64,000 bases of DNA from Sclerodactyla briareus (lineage: Eukaryota > Echinodermata > Holothuroidea > Dendrochirotida > Sclerodactylidae): the NCBI GenBank assembly GCA_026419785.1, contig JAODTK010005744.1:401501-465500 (forward strand), read 5' to 3'. The notes beneath the pieces were generated by a model. The model had not been told where the DNA came from. It searched no databases and saw only the letters and a list, made by a program, of their open reading frames with translations. Shown here one piece after another: positions 29,638-41,775 of the stretch. A program made the translations under genes and the position numbers. Within the stretch, counting starts at the first letter, position 1. Every line of letters starts with the position of its first letter.

Positions 29638-32600
29638 CGTCGGCAAGATTACGGATGAACCGTAGGTCTATGGTGACTTGTTGCACATAGATGCGGGATC
29701 TGAGGTAGATGACCTGATTAGATTTTCAGCGTAAAATAGGGTCATCAAAAGGTCATTCGGGTCAAAAAACTGGTTTTTTGGCCATAACTTTGGAACGAAT
29801 GTCTGCCGAGGTTGGGAGTGCACACATTTGTTATTCACTCGTTGACCTCCATCTGTGAGACTTTGACCTCAAATTTTGACCTTTGCCATGTTTTTGGCCG
29901 AATCAAATTTTTCGTGGCCATCTTCGGATCTCAAAGTACCTTCCGACTCGAAATGACCATAATTTGACCCATGTGACCTTTGGTGTGTGAAATATATCTC
30001 AGAGGGTCACATTTTTCATTCGAAATTAGTGCAGTTAGGATGTTCGTGTGATTTGTCATGGTGATTTTTTTATAATCAGCGAGGTCACACTACCCCTGAA
30101 ATGCGGTCAAAAGGTCAAAGTTCAAATGTTTGAAATGAATGTGCTTATTTTTCGATTTACAGGGCAAAGAAATTACAACTGTCAATTTTTGTCAAAATTA
30201 TGGATATGTGCAGAGCTCTGTGTGCTGATTACACGAAAAAACTCCGCTTCAATCGGCACTCGTTTCTCATTATAGGGTCAAGGTTGTTTTTGATACCGTT
30301 TTTGGCATAGCATCGGCCGTAATACTTTGATATACATATGCCTTTTAGGACTGCGTGCTCTCATCGAGATAACATATTTTCATAAAAAAAAACTGACATG
30401 TCATCAAAGGTTCATTCAAGTACTTGTGACAAAAACAATATTTTTTGGAGACAACTAACGCTGACATTGCTTGGCAATGTTGAAATTTCAGACAGGAGGG
30501 TGTACTATGGTGGAGAACATTTTTAATAAAACCATTCTTCAATAAAGGTCATTCAAGGTCACTTAGGTCCTATACGCCAAATGTATGTGTTCCATGCAAC
30601 ACTTCCAGTGACTCTTTCTCTGATTGGTTTTATATTTCATGGACAGTGTAACCCATGTAGGGTTACATTGTTTATAAATGTGGTCATGTCATCCGAGGGT
30701 CATTAAGGGTCAATTTGGGTCAAAAAGTGATTTGGTATCTTTTTCGTGTTCTTCGGCAATAGCCTGGGCGCGTGTTATCACAATGCAAAATGCTGCTAGT
30801 AGTGGATGTATCAACAGTGGAGAGTTAACAATTTTCATCAAAAACTGTCATGTCATTGAAGGTCTTCAAGGTCCTAAGGGTCACACACTGTTTTCTGGGA
30901 TAATCGGAGAATTGAATATCTGTAGAGCGGAAGGTTCATCACCATTGTGATATAATTGTTGACCCTGCATGGGTGTGTGACCCTCGACCGCACGTTGACC
31001 TCTGTGGGTGGTCTTGTTTAACAAGGTTGAGTCTGGCCTAAATGTGCTTTATTTAAGGAGTTTACGACGGGACGGCAAAAAAATAGAAACTGGTTATTTT
31101 TGGATCTGGATAGACGCTTTGTGGCTTTATGGAGGAGACCACTTCCCGCTTCGATCGGACACTTCACTTTGGTATTACAATGGGTCAAAGTTTAATTTAA
31201 AATATAGCTTTTCGCATAACATTATGCATGTCCTTGGAATGCATATGCGTCTTAGGAGTGGATCATCCACATGGAGAGAAACTTTTGATAAAAAAACCGC
31301 CATGTCATGAATGTCATCAAAGGTACGTAGGGGTCAAAACTGATTTCAGTACTTTTTGGCATTATCACTGGGCTGTTTCATCAGAATGCAAATGCTCCTA
31401 GGAGTTGATGTATCGCATGGATAGTTACAATTTTTCATAAAAAAAAAACTGCCATTCATTAAGGTCATTCAAGGTCACTTAGAGGGTCCAAACCTGATTT
31501 TCCGGCCGTATCGGAGAATTGAATATCTGGTGAGGCTGGAAGATTCACATTGTGATATAATTGTTGGACCTGCATGTGTGTGACCAATGACCTCAATTGT
31601 CCTCTGTCGGGGGGTCATGTGGTTAAAGGTTGGTCGTGATAAATGTGGCTATATTTAAGAGTCAGCAAAAAAATAGAACTGGTTATTTTTGGATGTGAGA
31701 TAGACCTTTGTGTGTTTATGGGAAACCAACTCACCGCTTCATTCGGACGCATACTTTGGTCGTTACAAGGGGTCAAAGTTTCATTTATTAGCTTTGTCGC
31801 ATACATAGGCGTGTTCATTGGATGCAATATTCTTCTAGGAGTTGATGCCTCAAATTGGAGGTAACATGTTTGGTAAAACGTCCCATGTCATTGAATGTTC
31901 AGTAAATGGCCGTAGGGGTCAAAACTGATTTTAATACTTTTTTGGCAAGAGCACTGGGCGTTGTATCAGAATGCAAAGTCTCTTAGGAGTGGATGTATCC
32001 CATGGAGAGTTACAAATTTTATAAAACTGTCATGTCATTTGAAGGTCATTCCGTTCACTGAGGGGTCAAAACTTTCCTGGCATAATCGGAGAATTGATAT
32101 CTGTGAAGAGCTGGAAGGTTCACCAGTGGTCTTAATTGTTTGACCTGTCATATTTTGTGACCTCTGGACCTCAATTTGACCTCTGCGGCGTGGTCATGTG
32201 GTTAAGTAATTTTTGAATAGATGTTCTTATTTAAGGAGTTACGGGCCATAAAATAGAAACTGTCATTTTTGATATGTGATAGACCCTTTGTGTGCTTTAA
32301 TGGGGGATACCCCTCCCGCTTCGATCGGACGCATTACTTTGGTATTTACAATGGGTTCAAAAGTTTTAATTTAATGCTTTTCGCAATAACATTAGGAGTC
32401 GTGTTCATTGGAATGCAATAATGCTTTCTAGGATGGAGCATCACATGGAGAGTAAACAATTTTTATAAAACCGCCATGTCATTGGAGGGCATTAAAGGTA
32501 ACTTAGGGTCAAACTGATTTTATAATACCTTTTTTGGCATCGCCTGGGCATGTTTCAGAATGCAACTGCTCTTGAGTGGAAGATGTATCACATTGCGAGT

Positions 32601-34992
32601 TACATTTTTATAACAACTGTTCCATGTCATTGAAGGTCATTCATGGTCCCGAAGGGGTCAAAAACTGTTCTTGCTGGCGATAATCGGAGAATGAATATCT
32701 TGTGAAGCTGGAAGGTTCACCATTGTCTATAATTGTTGACCGCATGTGTGTGACCTCTGAGCCCAATTTGACCTCTGTCGGGTGGTCCTGTGGTTAAAGT
32801 TGAAGTTTATGATAATGTGCTTATTTTAGGAGTTACGGCCAAAACAATAGAACAACCTGGTCATTTTTTAGGCTATGGATGACCTTTGTGTGCTTTATTC
32901 TGGGGGGGGGGGGGGGGGGGGGGGCCAACTCCCGCTTCGATCACCCTTACTTTACTTGGTAGTCAAGGGGTCCAAAGTTTATTTAATGCTTTTTCGCAAT
33001 AACATCCGACATGTTCATTGGAATGCAAATGCCTTCTAGGAGTGGATGCAATCACATGGAGAGTAACAATTTTGATAAAAAACGCAAAGGCGCCATGTTA
33101 TTGAAGGTCCTCAAAGGTCACGTAGGGGCAAAACTATTTTAGTAACTTTTTTGGCAATACACTGGGCATGTTCATCAGAAGGTCAAAATGCTCCTAGGAG
33201 TTGAATTATCATATCACAGGAGAGTTACCATTTTCATAAAAACTAGCCATGGTTCATTACAGGTCATTCAAGGTCACTTAGGGGTCGAAAACTGTTTTCT
33301 GGCCGAATCGGAATTGAATATCGTGGAAGGCTGGAAGGTTCACCATTGTGATATAATTGTTGACCTCATGTGTGTGACCTTTGACCCCCAATTTTTTTAT
33401 TATTTGAGTTTTTTGTTTTTGTTTAAAGGTTGAGTCTTGAACTACCATGTGCTTATTTAAGGAGTTACGGGCAAAACAAATAGAAACTGGTTGTTTTTTT
33501 GGATATGTGAGACCTTGTGTCTTTTAATGAGGAAACCAACTCCCCGCTCGATCGGATCGGGGGCAATCTTTGGTAGTTACAAAGGGGTCAAAGTTTAAAT
33601 TAATATCTCTTTTGCAATAACATTAGGCGTGTAATGGGAATGGGCCTAATGCCTCTAGGAGTAGATGCAATCACATGGAGAGTAATCAATTTTTATAACA
33701 ACCGCAATGTCATTGAAGGTCCATTAACCGTCACGTAGGGGTCAAAACTGATTTTAAAATACTTTTTTGGCAAAAGCACTGGGCGTGATATCAGAATCAA
33801 AATGGCTTCTTAGGAGTGGATGTAATCCCATGGAGAGTTACAATTTTCATAAAAACTGCCATGTCATTACGTCATTTCAGGTCACTTAGGGGTCCAAAAA
33901 CTGTTTCCACCTGCCGTATCGGAGAATTGAATATCTGTGAAAGCTGGATGTTCCCCATTTTGTGATATAATTGTTGACACTGCATGTTTCTGACCTCTGA
34001 CCTCAATTTGACCTCTGTCGGGTGGTCTGTGCTAAAGGTTGACTCTTGAATAAATGTGCTTATTTAAGTAGTTAATGGGCAAAAAAAATCGAACTGGGTT
34101 ATTATTGCAAATGGGATATATGAAGTTTGGACGGTCTTAACCGCCAGGCTGTGGGTCTATTAGTGAGGTAATTAGCTTATTTTGGTCAATCTCATTGTTC
34201 AGCCGTTATCAAAGATTTAACATATTAACCGTAGTGGGTGCTATGGAAAATTGGTTTGACACATAGCTGCGGGATATGAAGAGATGTACTGATTAGATTT
34301 TCAGGTCGTCAAATATGGTAATTGAGTCGTGTGAATTTGCATATTATGCAAAATTTCACAATTCGTCAGATTTGTTCCATTCCATCACCACCATTTCTGT
34401 GGAATAAGGCACTCTTGTGATTTATGCCGATATAACATTGTATTATTCCACATAGGGTGGAGGACCTGAGGTCATTCAGTGTGTCTATTTTGCATGGTGT
34501 TTCCCCAACTTCAAATTTGTTTGATTTTCCTGAAGCTTGATTGGTATGGTCTTCCTTAGTTTTAATATTCCCCCAAAATGTTACATACATTGACTTCGAT
34601 TCACTGGGGTTATTCAGTGTATAAATTGGTTTCACATGCAAATGTTCAGTTTTGTTGAATTCCCATTATTAAGTGTGGTCCTGAGATGTGTGGTCCATGA
34701 GCAATTGCGTCAATAGGAAGTTGAATATTGTGGTCTAATTTGCATCATTTGGCGATCCCTTAGTCACATTTCCACAAACTTATACTTCTTCCACTCCTAT
34801 TAGACTTGTCCCCTAATCATTCCTTATGCATTTGAAATTGATCACTGATTCGTAGGGTGCGAAGTATACACCCATATCTTTAAAGCAACACATTAAATTC
34901 TTCCTCCTTGTAACTGTTTGCGTGGTGACTATTAGATGGAACCCTGATCGCGCAACCAGGCGAGACTTGGGGCGATCGCCCTTGTTCACTAA
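29638..34992 (+). mobile_element. Large Helitron-like element carrying an expanded satellite array
   Basis: It opens with ggatgaaccgtaggtctatg, then gatgcgggatctgaggtaga and ctgattagattttcag. The same leader occurs at about 55930-56030 and again at 34230-34300. The middle is the ~600-bp satellite. The end (34600-34992) matches 860-1201 and carries the hairpin AACCAGGCGA..TCGCC followed by ttgttcaCTAA. No transposase or helicase frame is present, so it is non-autonomous or decayed. Classification as Helitron-like is inferred from the terminal hairpin plus CTRR. Confidence 0.55.
29740..34110 (+). repeat. ~600-bp dimeric satellite array, about six full units
   Basis: The landmark gttgacc..catg..tgtgacc recurs at about 30958, 31563, 32138, 32734, 33358 and 33973 (spacings 605, 575, 596, 624, 615), with a more diverged first unit near 29841. 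Each unit is itself two related halves, each with aggagtggatg..tcacatggagagt..acaattt followed by gtcattgaaggtca. Each half carries a GGTCA cluster; exact AGGTCA-N4-AGGTCA occurs at 30546-30561, 31462-31477 and 33261-33276. Many differences between units are single-base gaps. Confidence 0.9.
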
Positions 34993-34999
34993 ACTAAGC

Positions 35000-35540
35000 T
35001 TGTTAGCAAGGTGGACGAACCGTAAGTTATATATGGATTAGCTTTCAGGTTTCGCACAACGGTACAGGATACAAGACAGTAAGATAAAGAACTGATTAGA
35101 GGTTCACGAAATAGGCTAATTAATTCATATAAGTTGCGTCATGTGCAATTTTAGAGAGGCGTGGCGATTTTACGGAATCTTGGTGAATACGGTCCCCCTT
35201 GACCACAACAATTTTCATGTAAGCTTTCAGTCACTGGGACTGGAGGGGGAGGGTGCCTTCAATGTGTCTCCTTTGCTTGATTTATCACCTGTTGCTTTGA
35301 TTCCCATGAACAGTTTGCGTGCGATCGCGCCGTTGGTCCCGAGATACTTAAAATTAGAAATCGGCACTGGAAGTCAAGTAATGGTGACTAATTTGTTTTA
35401 TTCAGGGATTTATAATCCAAATTCCACCAACTTATAATCTTCGTAGTTCCGGTCCCATCCAGCTCTAAATAAGGTTCGAAATGGTCACTGATTAGTGCCA
35501 CTTACAAGTAACGCACATAGGGGCTGTAGTCCTCTCGACA
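35000..35540 (+). repeat. Second fragment of the same element family
   Basis: Contains a leader remnant (acgaaccgtaagttata, aactgattaga) and a body matching 3430-3790, ending gtcactgattagtgccac..gcacataggggctg. It follows directly after the 3' hairpin of the large element. Confidence 0.6.
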
Positions 35541-36005
35541 TGCTTTTAGATTTTGCGTTTATTTCTGCTAACTGGCCATTTGCGCACTTTTTCGACCGTT
35601 CTCTAATTTCAGTGGTTGAACATACGCGCCAAAAAAATCAAAAGCAAAAACAAAAAACATACGCACGATCGCGAAAAAAAGGCGAGACTAAACAGTTCAT
35701 AAACCCACTTGTCTATACAGTCCTACTTGTTAGTTTTTGGTGATAGCAAACCCATCCCATACTGTTGTTGTCATTCCAGTGTGGACGGACGAATGCATGA
35801 TACGCCATGACTATGGTTTTGATCACACCTGACAACAGGTATGGCCTATGACTTTAACTGAATGTTTGATTATTTTCGCGCACTTTTCCATAATCAGAAT
35901 TGCCAGATGTGATATTAAAGATTATAGTGTGACGTGTTATGATTCTCCATTCGGTAGTGTTGTCCGGCGCGTATCGTGGGGGGGGGGATTTGGGGGCGCG
36001 CCCCG

Positions 36006-36176
36006 GGTAAAGAGGTGGAGGGAAAAAAGAGGAAAATGGGGAAAAAGAAAAAGGGAGGAGAAGAAGAAAAAAAAAACAGGGAGAGAAAAAAGAGAGGAAG
36101 AGAAAGGACAAGAAGGGGAGAGGAAGAAGAATCACGAGAATGGAAAGGGGTGGTGAAAAATTAACGAGAAGAACCA
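36006..36176 (+). repeat. Polypurine tract (about 170 bases, A/G-rich on + strand)
   Basis: Nearly all A or G on the + strand, with ggaaaaag, gaagaag and gagaggaag units. The apparent Lys/Glu/Arg-rich open frame is a by-product of composition. It is a mirror-like purine tract of the kind that can form triplex DNA. Confidence 0.85.
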
Positions 36177-36842
36177 AAAAACTGAAAAGTGACGTAGGCT
36201 TTTAATTGTGAGTCATATAACCCGTGTCGAAGAATGTTTACAAGGATTTTATCACTATTTCCCCCCCCCCCCCTCCTTCGCGGGTCTAATCAGTGTTACC
36301 TCATCAGCTTCCGGTACAGGCGGATGATAAGATAATCGGATGGTAAATTTGTTGTCTGCCCCCTCCGACTCGAAAGGATGGGGATGCCCCCCCCCCCATC
36401 CCCTACGGCTGTCAGGGGAAAACGTTATGGGGTTAACATTGATTTCAGTGGATCCGCCACATACTGCTATATAGGCATGATTTGAACTCAATTTTCGACT
36501 CAATTATGTTTGACATCCTTTGTCGAAAGATTGACCGTACCTGCTCTCACGGAAGCCGCCGAGCCATCATAATCAGCTAAATAGAACAACGTTACACCCG
36601 TTTAAACCAACTCGAACCCATTTATCTGGCGCGGTTTCCACTATAATCCCCTTCCTTCCAATCCTTAAACACCACATCGCCACGATAGTTTCTCCTCCGC
36701 TTAGATGCCGCGTGATAACCCCCTCCCCCAACCCCCTCCCCCCCCCCCCTCTGCCCAATAGTAAGTCGGTACAGTCAGGTGGCATCAAACACCAAGTGAT
36801 GGGGGGAACTATTGTCACAGACTACTGAAGCGGGCAGTGCAT

Positions 36843-36876
36843 ATCTCAACTTGACTATATATATTCAAGTTGAGAT
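36843..36876. other. Perfect 12-bp stem hairpin
   Basis: ATCTCAACTTGA at 36843-36854 and its exact complement TCAAGTTGAGAT at 36865-36876 flank a 10-base loop, ctatatatat. No T-run or coding context gives it a function. Confidence 0.8.
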
Positions 36877-39800
36877 CGAGTAGCGCACCTCATCGGCGAA
36901 GAATGGGAGAAGTAAGAGCGGGGTTAAGCAAAAGTGAAAGCTTAGGCCTACACATAAAAACAAAACAAACAAAAACACTACTGAGTGCCCACAAAAAATG
37001 GTGTTTTCTTCTTTCTTTCTTCGGCAACTTCAATGGATTTAGGCAACCTTTTGAGATTTGCGTAATTATCTTCGGATAATCTGACAAGCTCACCATTTCA
37101 ATGTCTAGCGTAGCGCCCCTACAAAACTCAGGTTGTGAAAGATCAGGGAAGATTGGGAAGTGCCTTTTCTAACATCTGGGAGGCCTCTTAGCCGAAATTC
37201 TGTGTAAACGTACTCCACCACCCGATCTGCTCGCTCCCGCTCAGATTTTGACTCCAACGCCTCGCTCCATCCCAGTAGCGTTGCCAAGGGGTGGGGGCGA
37301 GCCCCTTCTGGCAAACCATGTAGCCCCTCCGCCCGTGCCTCCCAATTAATTGTCTTTCTCAAAAAAAAATTCTGTAGTCGTATTCGATACCAGTTTTGCT
37401 TAGACCTTGCAATTTGTTGTTTTTCATGACAGAAAAGGGCGTAGACTAATTGTGGCAAGTTGCCTCATTGCACTAAAGCGTACTACGTTCGTTCTTCGCG
37501 CGTGGTACTAGTGGTGGAATTCGTGGAATCCTTCATGGGTTGGAACTTTGTCTGTGGGTAACACTCGCATTATTCTTTTAGATGTGATTGAATATCATTT
37601 TCCAGATAAATTTCCAGTGGCTCAAAGTGTCATTGTGCTGTTTGAATCTTCAATCTCAAGATAAAGTAACCTTAATCTCGGAAAATCTTAAGTTCGAATG
37701 AGCTCATCTGTATAATATAGATTAGGAAAAGGAAAGACTTCCATCCACGAGCTTTCGTGCTCTCGTCCCAAATCACTGTTTGCTTTAGCCTGTCAGGACC
37801 AGCAATGTCTCGGAAAATTGCCTCTTTACTTTTTCAGAGGCTCAATGATCACCTTGGCTTATGACTGGGCATCTGATTGTCAAAATTGGATGAGTTCAGA
37901 CTGCCTGAAAGCAATTGTCCTATATATCGGTATGCCGTTAGTCCCTCCACATCTGTAAATGTTATCGTAGTCATCTCAACAATACTGCTGGTATAAGAGA
38001 ACCCCCCTACCCCCATAGCCGAATACAGGTTGTTTAGAACTGATTTCTATTTATTAGTCACGATCGGTTGCTGGTTTTAATTAGGCGTTAACCCTCCTGA
38101 TCGACCTGTGCTTCCAAACGCCTTGGGAAGGAAACAAAAGACAGGGGCGTAAATACGGGGGGTGTGGGGGTGTGACACCCCAGGCTGTGAAAATCACAGT
38201 CGGTCCTGGGCGACCCAATGTCGGTCTTCCGCTCGGATTAGGTGAATAATTCATTGTATTTATAGCCATACCTAGTTTTTCTACTAAGAGCCTGATGATG
38301 ACTGTAGCCTCCATAACTTCGGCCACGAGTTAGAGAAGTTTCTCTAAGCTTAACTGGTGAAGACGTTCTTACCTTCGGTCCTGGCCGGACCGACTACGGA
38401 CCTATTGACACGCCTGGCTTGTGAGCGCGATCTCGCAGATGGCATTGATTTGGACGCAATTGTTGATGGTGGGCAGACTTTGCCTAAGTTTGGTGCGCCT
38501 TATCAGTGTTTGATCTGGGGTCACCGATATGGAGATCGACGTAAATAGGCAGCTTTCAAGTTCCCCCATAAGTATGTGCATTGGCTTTGTGTTCCCCTAA
38601 TTTGCATGTCAACTGCATGTTTCAATCTGTTAGATTGGTCCACCATCTAAATTGTAGTGTATAGGCGATTTGCATTCTGGAATTCCGCTGTATAAAGATT
38701 AAAAAAAGAAGGAACTCGTCTCCACCCCACATTGAATCATAATTAGATATATATTCGTAGCCACCTGTTAACTACGTTCGAAAAATCGGTTTACAATACG
38801 GGGCGGCGCCAGCGGGATAAGTAGCCCCCCCCCCCCCCCCCCCCCCCCCCGCGGGGACAAGCGGAGAACGTCGGGAAGAAAAGTCGGAAGAATAGGTGAG
38901 ATTTCGCCGGCCTCCGAGGATGTCCGGAAATTGATGCAACTATGATTGACATGTGTGCCCCATCAGCAGACAATTATTAAATTCGGTATCAGCTCTGGGT
39001 ATGGCACGACCATGATTAGTGAATGCCAATTCTCCTCAGTCTTCCATGTACGTACAGTCATCATATGTGAATTTAGGTTCAAGCCTTTGAAAAATCCACG
39101 TGTCATATAACTCATATCCACGTACAGGAATCTAGTAATCTTAATAGAACCCAAATGAGTGCACCGTTTTTCCTGTGCTAGGTTACAGACCTTGTTGGAC
39201 CCCAATCACTTCACCATAGTTTACGTCGTCGGGAAAAAATGAATATTTTCAATAAGTAATTCATGCTAGAATATCGTACTAGGATAGCAACATTTTGCGT
39301 CTGAGGGGTTTCAAGGTTTGCGAACATTCCCAAAGGGGAGGGGACCCCTCCCCTTGGACCACCCCCCCCAGATCAGTAATATCAACAAGATCACTACCGA
39401 AAACGATTGTTACCCAGTCGGGGCCCCAGCACCCTCCCCCTACCGCATGGCGCCGCCTCTGGTACAATACCGATAATGATAATCGGTCTCAACTCACGAA
39501 ATCTTGTCGGTCCCTCAATGTTTCACACCCCCCCCCCCCTTCCCCTCCCCCTGGAGAATTGATGTATATTACGCCCCTGCTCACAGCTGGGAATCAGGGT
39601 TTGAATTCGTTTTATAGTCCATTGTCAGTTCCTTGGCCATTAAGTCAGTAGAAAGTTTCACTCGCCCAACTTCTAAAATGACTATAGCTGTGTTCAGTGT
39701 ACGCCCTCTGATTTGTAGACCTGCGAGACGACCCACCGGCCGAAGCAATACAGAACTCGGGTATTTTTTTCATACCTGCTCTTCCCGAGTCAAAGACGCT

Positions 39801-39959
39801 GCCGCCTCCTTTATTAGTTTAGGGTCACAACATAGCGGCCGTCGGCGGAATTAGCAGACAGGGGAACAGTGTCCCTTCGCGCCGGGGGTTATGGTTTTCC
39901 CTTTTTCATTCTTTGACGACTTGAATCTCAGCGAAGCTTATTCCGCCATGAATTATGCA

Positions 39960-40200
39960 TGGTATGTGTGAATTGACGCATAGCTCGTGAACCGATACCT
40001 CGACCCGTCGACCATACCTGGATGGTTCAAGCACATACTTTGTATGTGGGTTTCCCGTAATGAGTGGCATGAACCCTGTTGTTTTGTGCCGGGTCAGGAG
40101 GTCCCACCCGTGTCAACTGAAGTCGGGTCTGGAATCTTTGTTATAACAATAAATCCGATATGCTCGGGGGCAGATCAAACTGAAATTTGGTATACGGCTC
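39960..40200 (+). repeat. Fragment of the 14035-14440 GGTCA repeat family
   Basis: Contains catacctggatggttcaagc, tgtgggtttcccgtaatgag, ccctgttgttttg and gggtcaggaggtcccac. This matches the block order of the intronic repeat at 14054-14160. Confidence 0.6.
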
Positions 40201-41344
40201 TTTTCTCACGAAGAATACAAGAATACAATTGGTGTGTATTCACTGTATTGGGTATTTAGGGGTATTATTCGCAGCGTTTCCTTTAAATTTGGGAATGACC
40301 TAACCGGGCCGGCATTCTCCATCTTCGAAAAACTTCATGTACTAACTGGGATCCCAAGGTTTTCAGTGATTGAAAAAAGTGACGATGAGCAGTTAGGGGG
40401 CCCGGCACTTGCAGCACTGCTAGAATATGGGACGGGTTGTTCACTCAGCTGAGACTGCTTTTCTTGGTAATTCTGGTGAGTATGGTCACCCTATAGGCTC
40501 TACATGGTGCTCGTTCACTGCCGACCACAGTTTCAGTACGCCGCTTCTCAATATGGCATGGTCTCCTACATGATGCGCTCGGCAGGAACTTGTGGTTGGA
40601 ACCACGGTTCCACGACTCTTCTGTGACCAAAACAAAAAAAAAAAAAAAAACACAAAAAATTCAGTGGCAGGGGCATTATCTGCACTGGGATAAACTACGA
40701 CCGTTGCGAGACTGAGGTTCTGCCTATAGTCTGTATAACAGGCGACGTATCAAATCTATAGCCTGGCAAACGCCGCAGCCTGGTGTGGATTCCACCCTGT
40801 AATTGGCAATAAATTGTAATGAAGGTGATGTACTCTCTCCAGACCTTCCGAGTGCCGCCTCTCCTCCTTCACAATGTCTCTCTGTCGTCTCCTGTCCAAC
40901 CAGTATGTGTTCATACGTTGATTATTCCTGATTTTCCGCTGGATTTTTCAGCAGCACAGCCATCATTACTTTCTGCCGTGCGCCACCATTTCTGTATTCC
41001 GCTACGCTGTATCAACGTTCTTGTTCAAATTGTAATTTCGCTTCCATTATTGGAAGCGGTCAACTGCCCACTGATAGAGAACCCCTCGATGAATGGTTAC
41101 ATAATAGCGTGTTACAATGAGCGCCTCGACAGTTTGAACATTTAATCTAGCGGAAAATAATATCTTTTAAAAAATATCTTACAAGTTAAACAGACGTTGA
41201 TATCGGAAAGACTATGGTGGCGCAACAGAAATGGTAACCCGGATAAAAGGCACCAGGCAAATCGAATATATTCGAGTCTTAACACACGACTAGTCCAAAC
41301 CCTCCATTGAGCACACAACAATAATATTAAGAGTCCATTGTTGG

Positions 41345-41475
41345 AGGTATCGAGGCCGGCCTCGGCCCGAGCCGGTTTTTTGCGACCTGCGTCCTCGGCC
41401 TCGTAGCTTCCGGCTTCGGCTCCGGCTCGACCCGTCCCTCGGATTTTGGGCGAGGCCGGGTCGAGGCCGGACATA
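41345..41475. repeat. CGAGGCC-rich GC island A
   Basis: About 130 bases of degenerate gaggccggcctcggc and ggctccggctcg units in an otherwise AT-rich stretch. A similar island lies at 44215-44340. The two bracket the foldback element. Confidence 0.7.
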
Positions 41476-41775
41476 ATTTTTCGCTACTTATATAAAGAGC
41501 AAATGAAAATTTCATATCACAAATGACGCGTCTGGTTTGTTTGACTTTCGTGACAACTTGAACTAACGTAGGTCATATCGGGTATCACCAAAAGGCTGCC
41601 GATAAAATGACTGGTCTGCGCTCTGCCCTCCGTGCAATCCCGAGTGCAGTGCTAGAGTGCTGGGCTGCCTAGCGAGCTCGCTGGCCATAGCCATCTTACA
41701 GTACTGAATGCCTTGCACTGCAAGTGCCACATACGCATTTGTAGCTTTGTGAACAAAACAGCGAATCCTGCACAG

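Larger units (their letters stand above)
35540..41340. other. Intergenic DNA with homopolymers and repeat fragments, no gene recognised
   Basis: Holds a G-run/GGGGCGCGCCCC palindrome near 35981-36004, a polypurine tract, a perfect short hairpin, a 26-base poly-C (38825-38850), G/C palindromes (39330-39357) and a GGTCA-family fragment (39960-40200). Open frames on both strands have no recognisable domain. Confidence 0.5.

Noticed and set aside
35848-36177. Open frames rich in Lys/Glu/Arg (+) and Phe/Leu/Ser/Pro (-)
   Set aside because: They are produced by the polypurine/polypyrimidine tract, with no domain and no splice context.
37105-37458. 117-residue minus-strand open frame
   Set aside because: It overlaps a G-run repeat (ggggtgggggcgagcccc) and shows no family resemblance.
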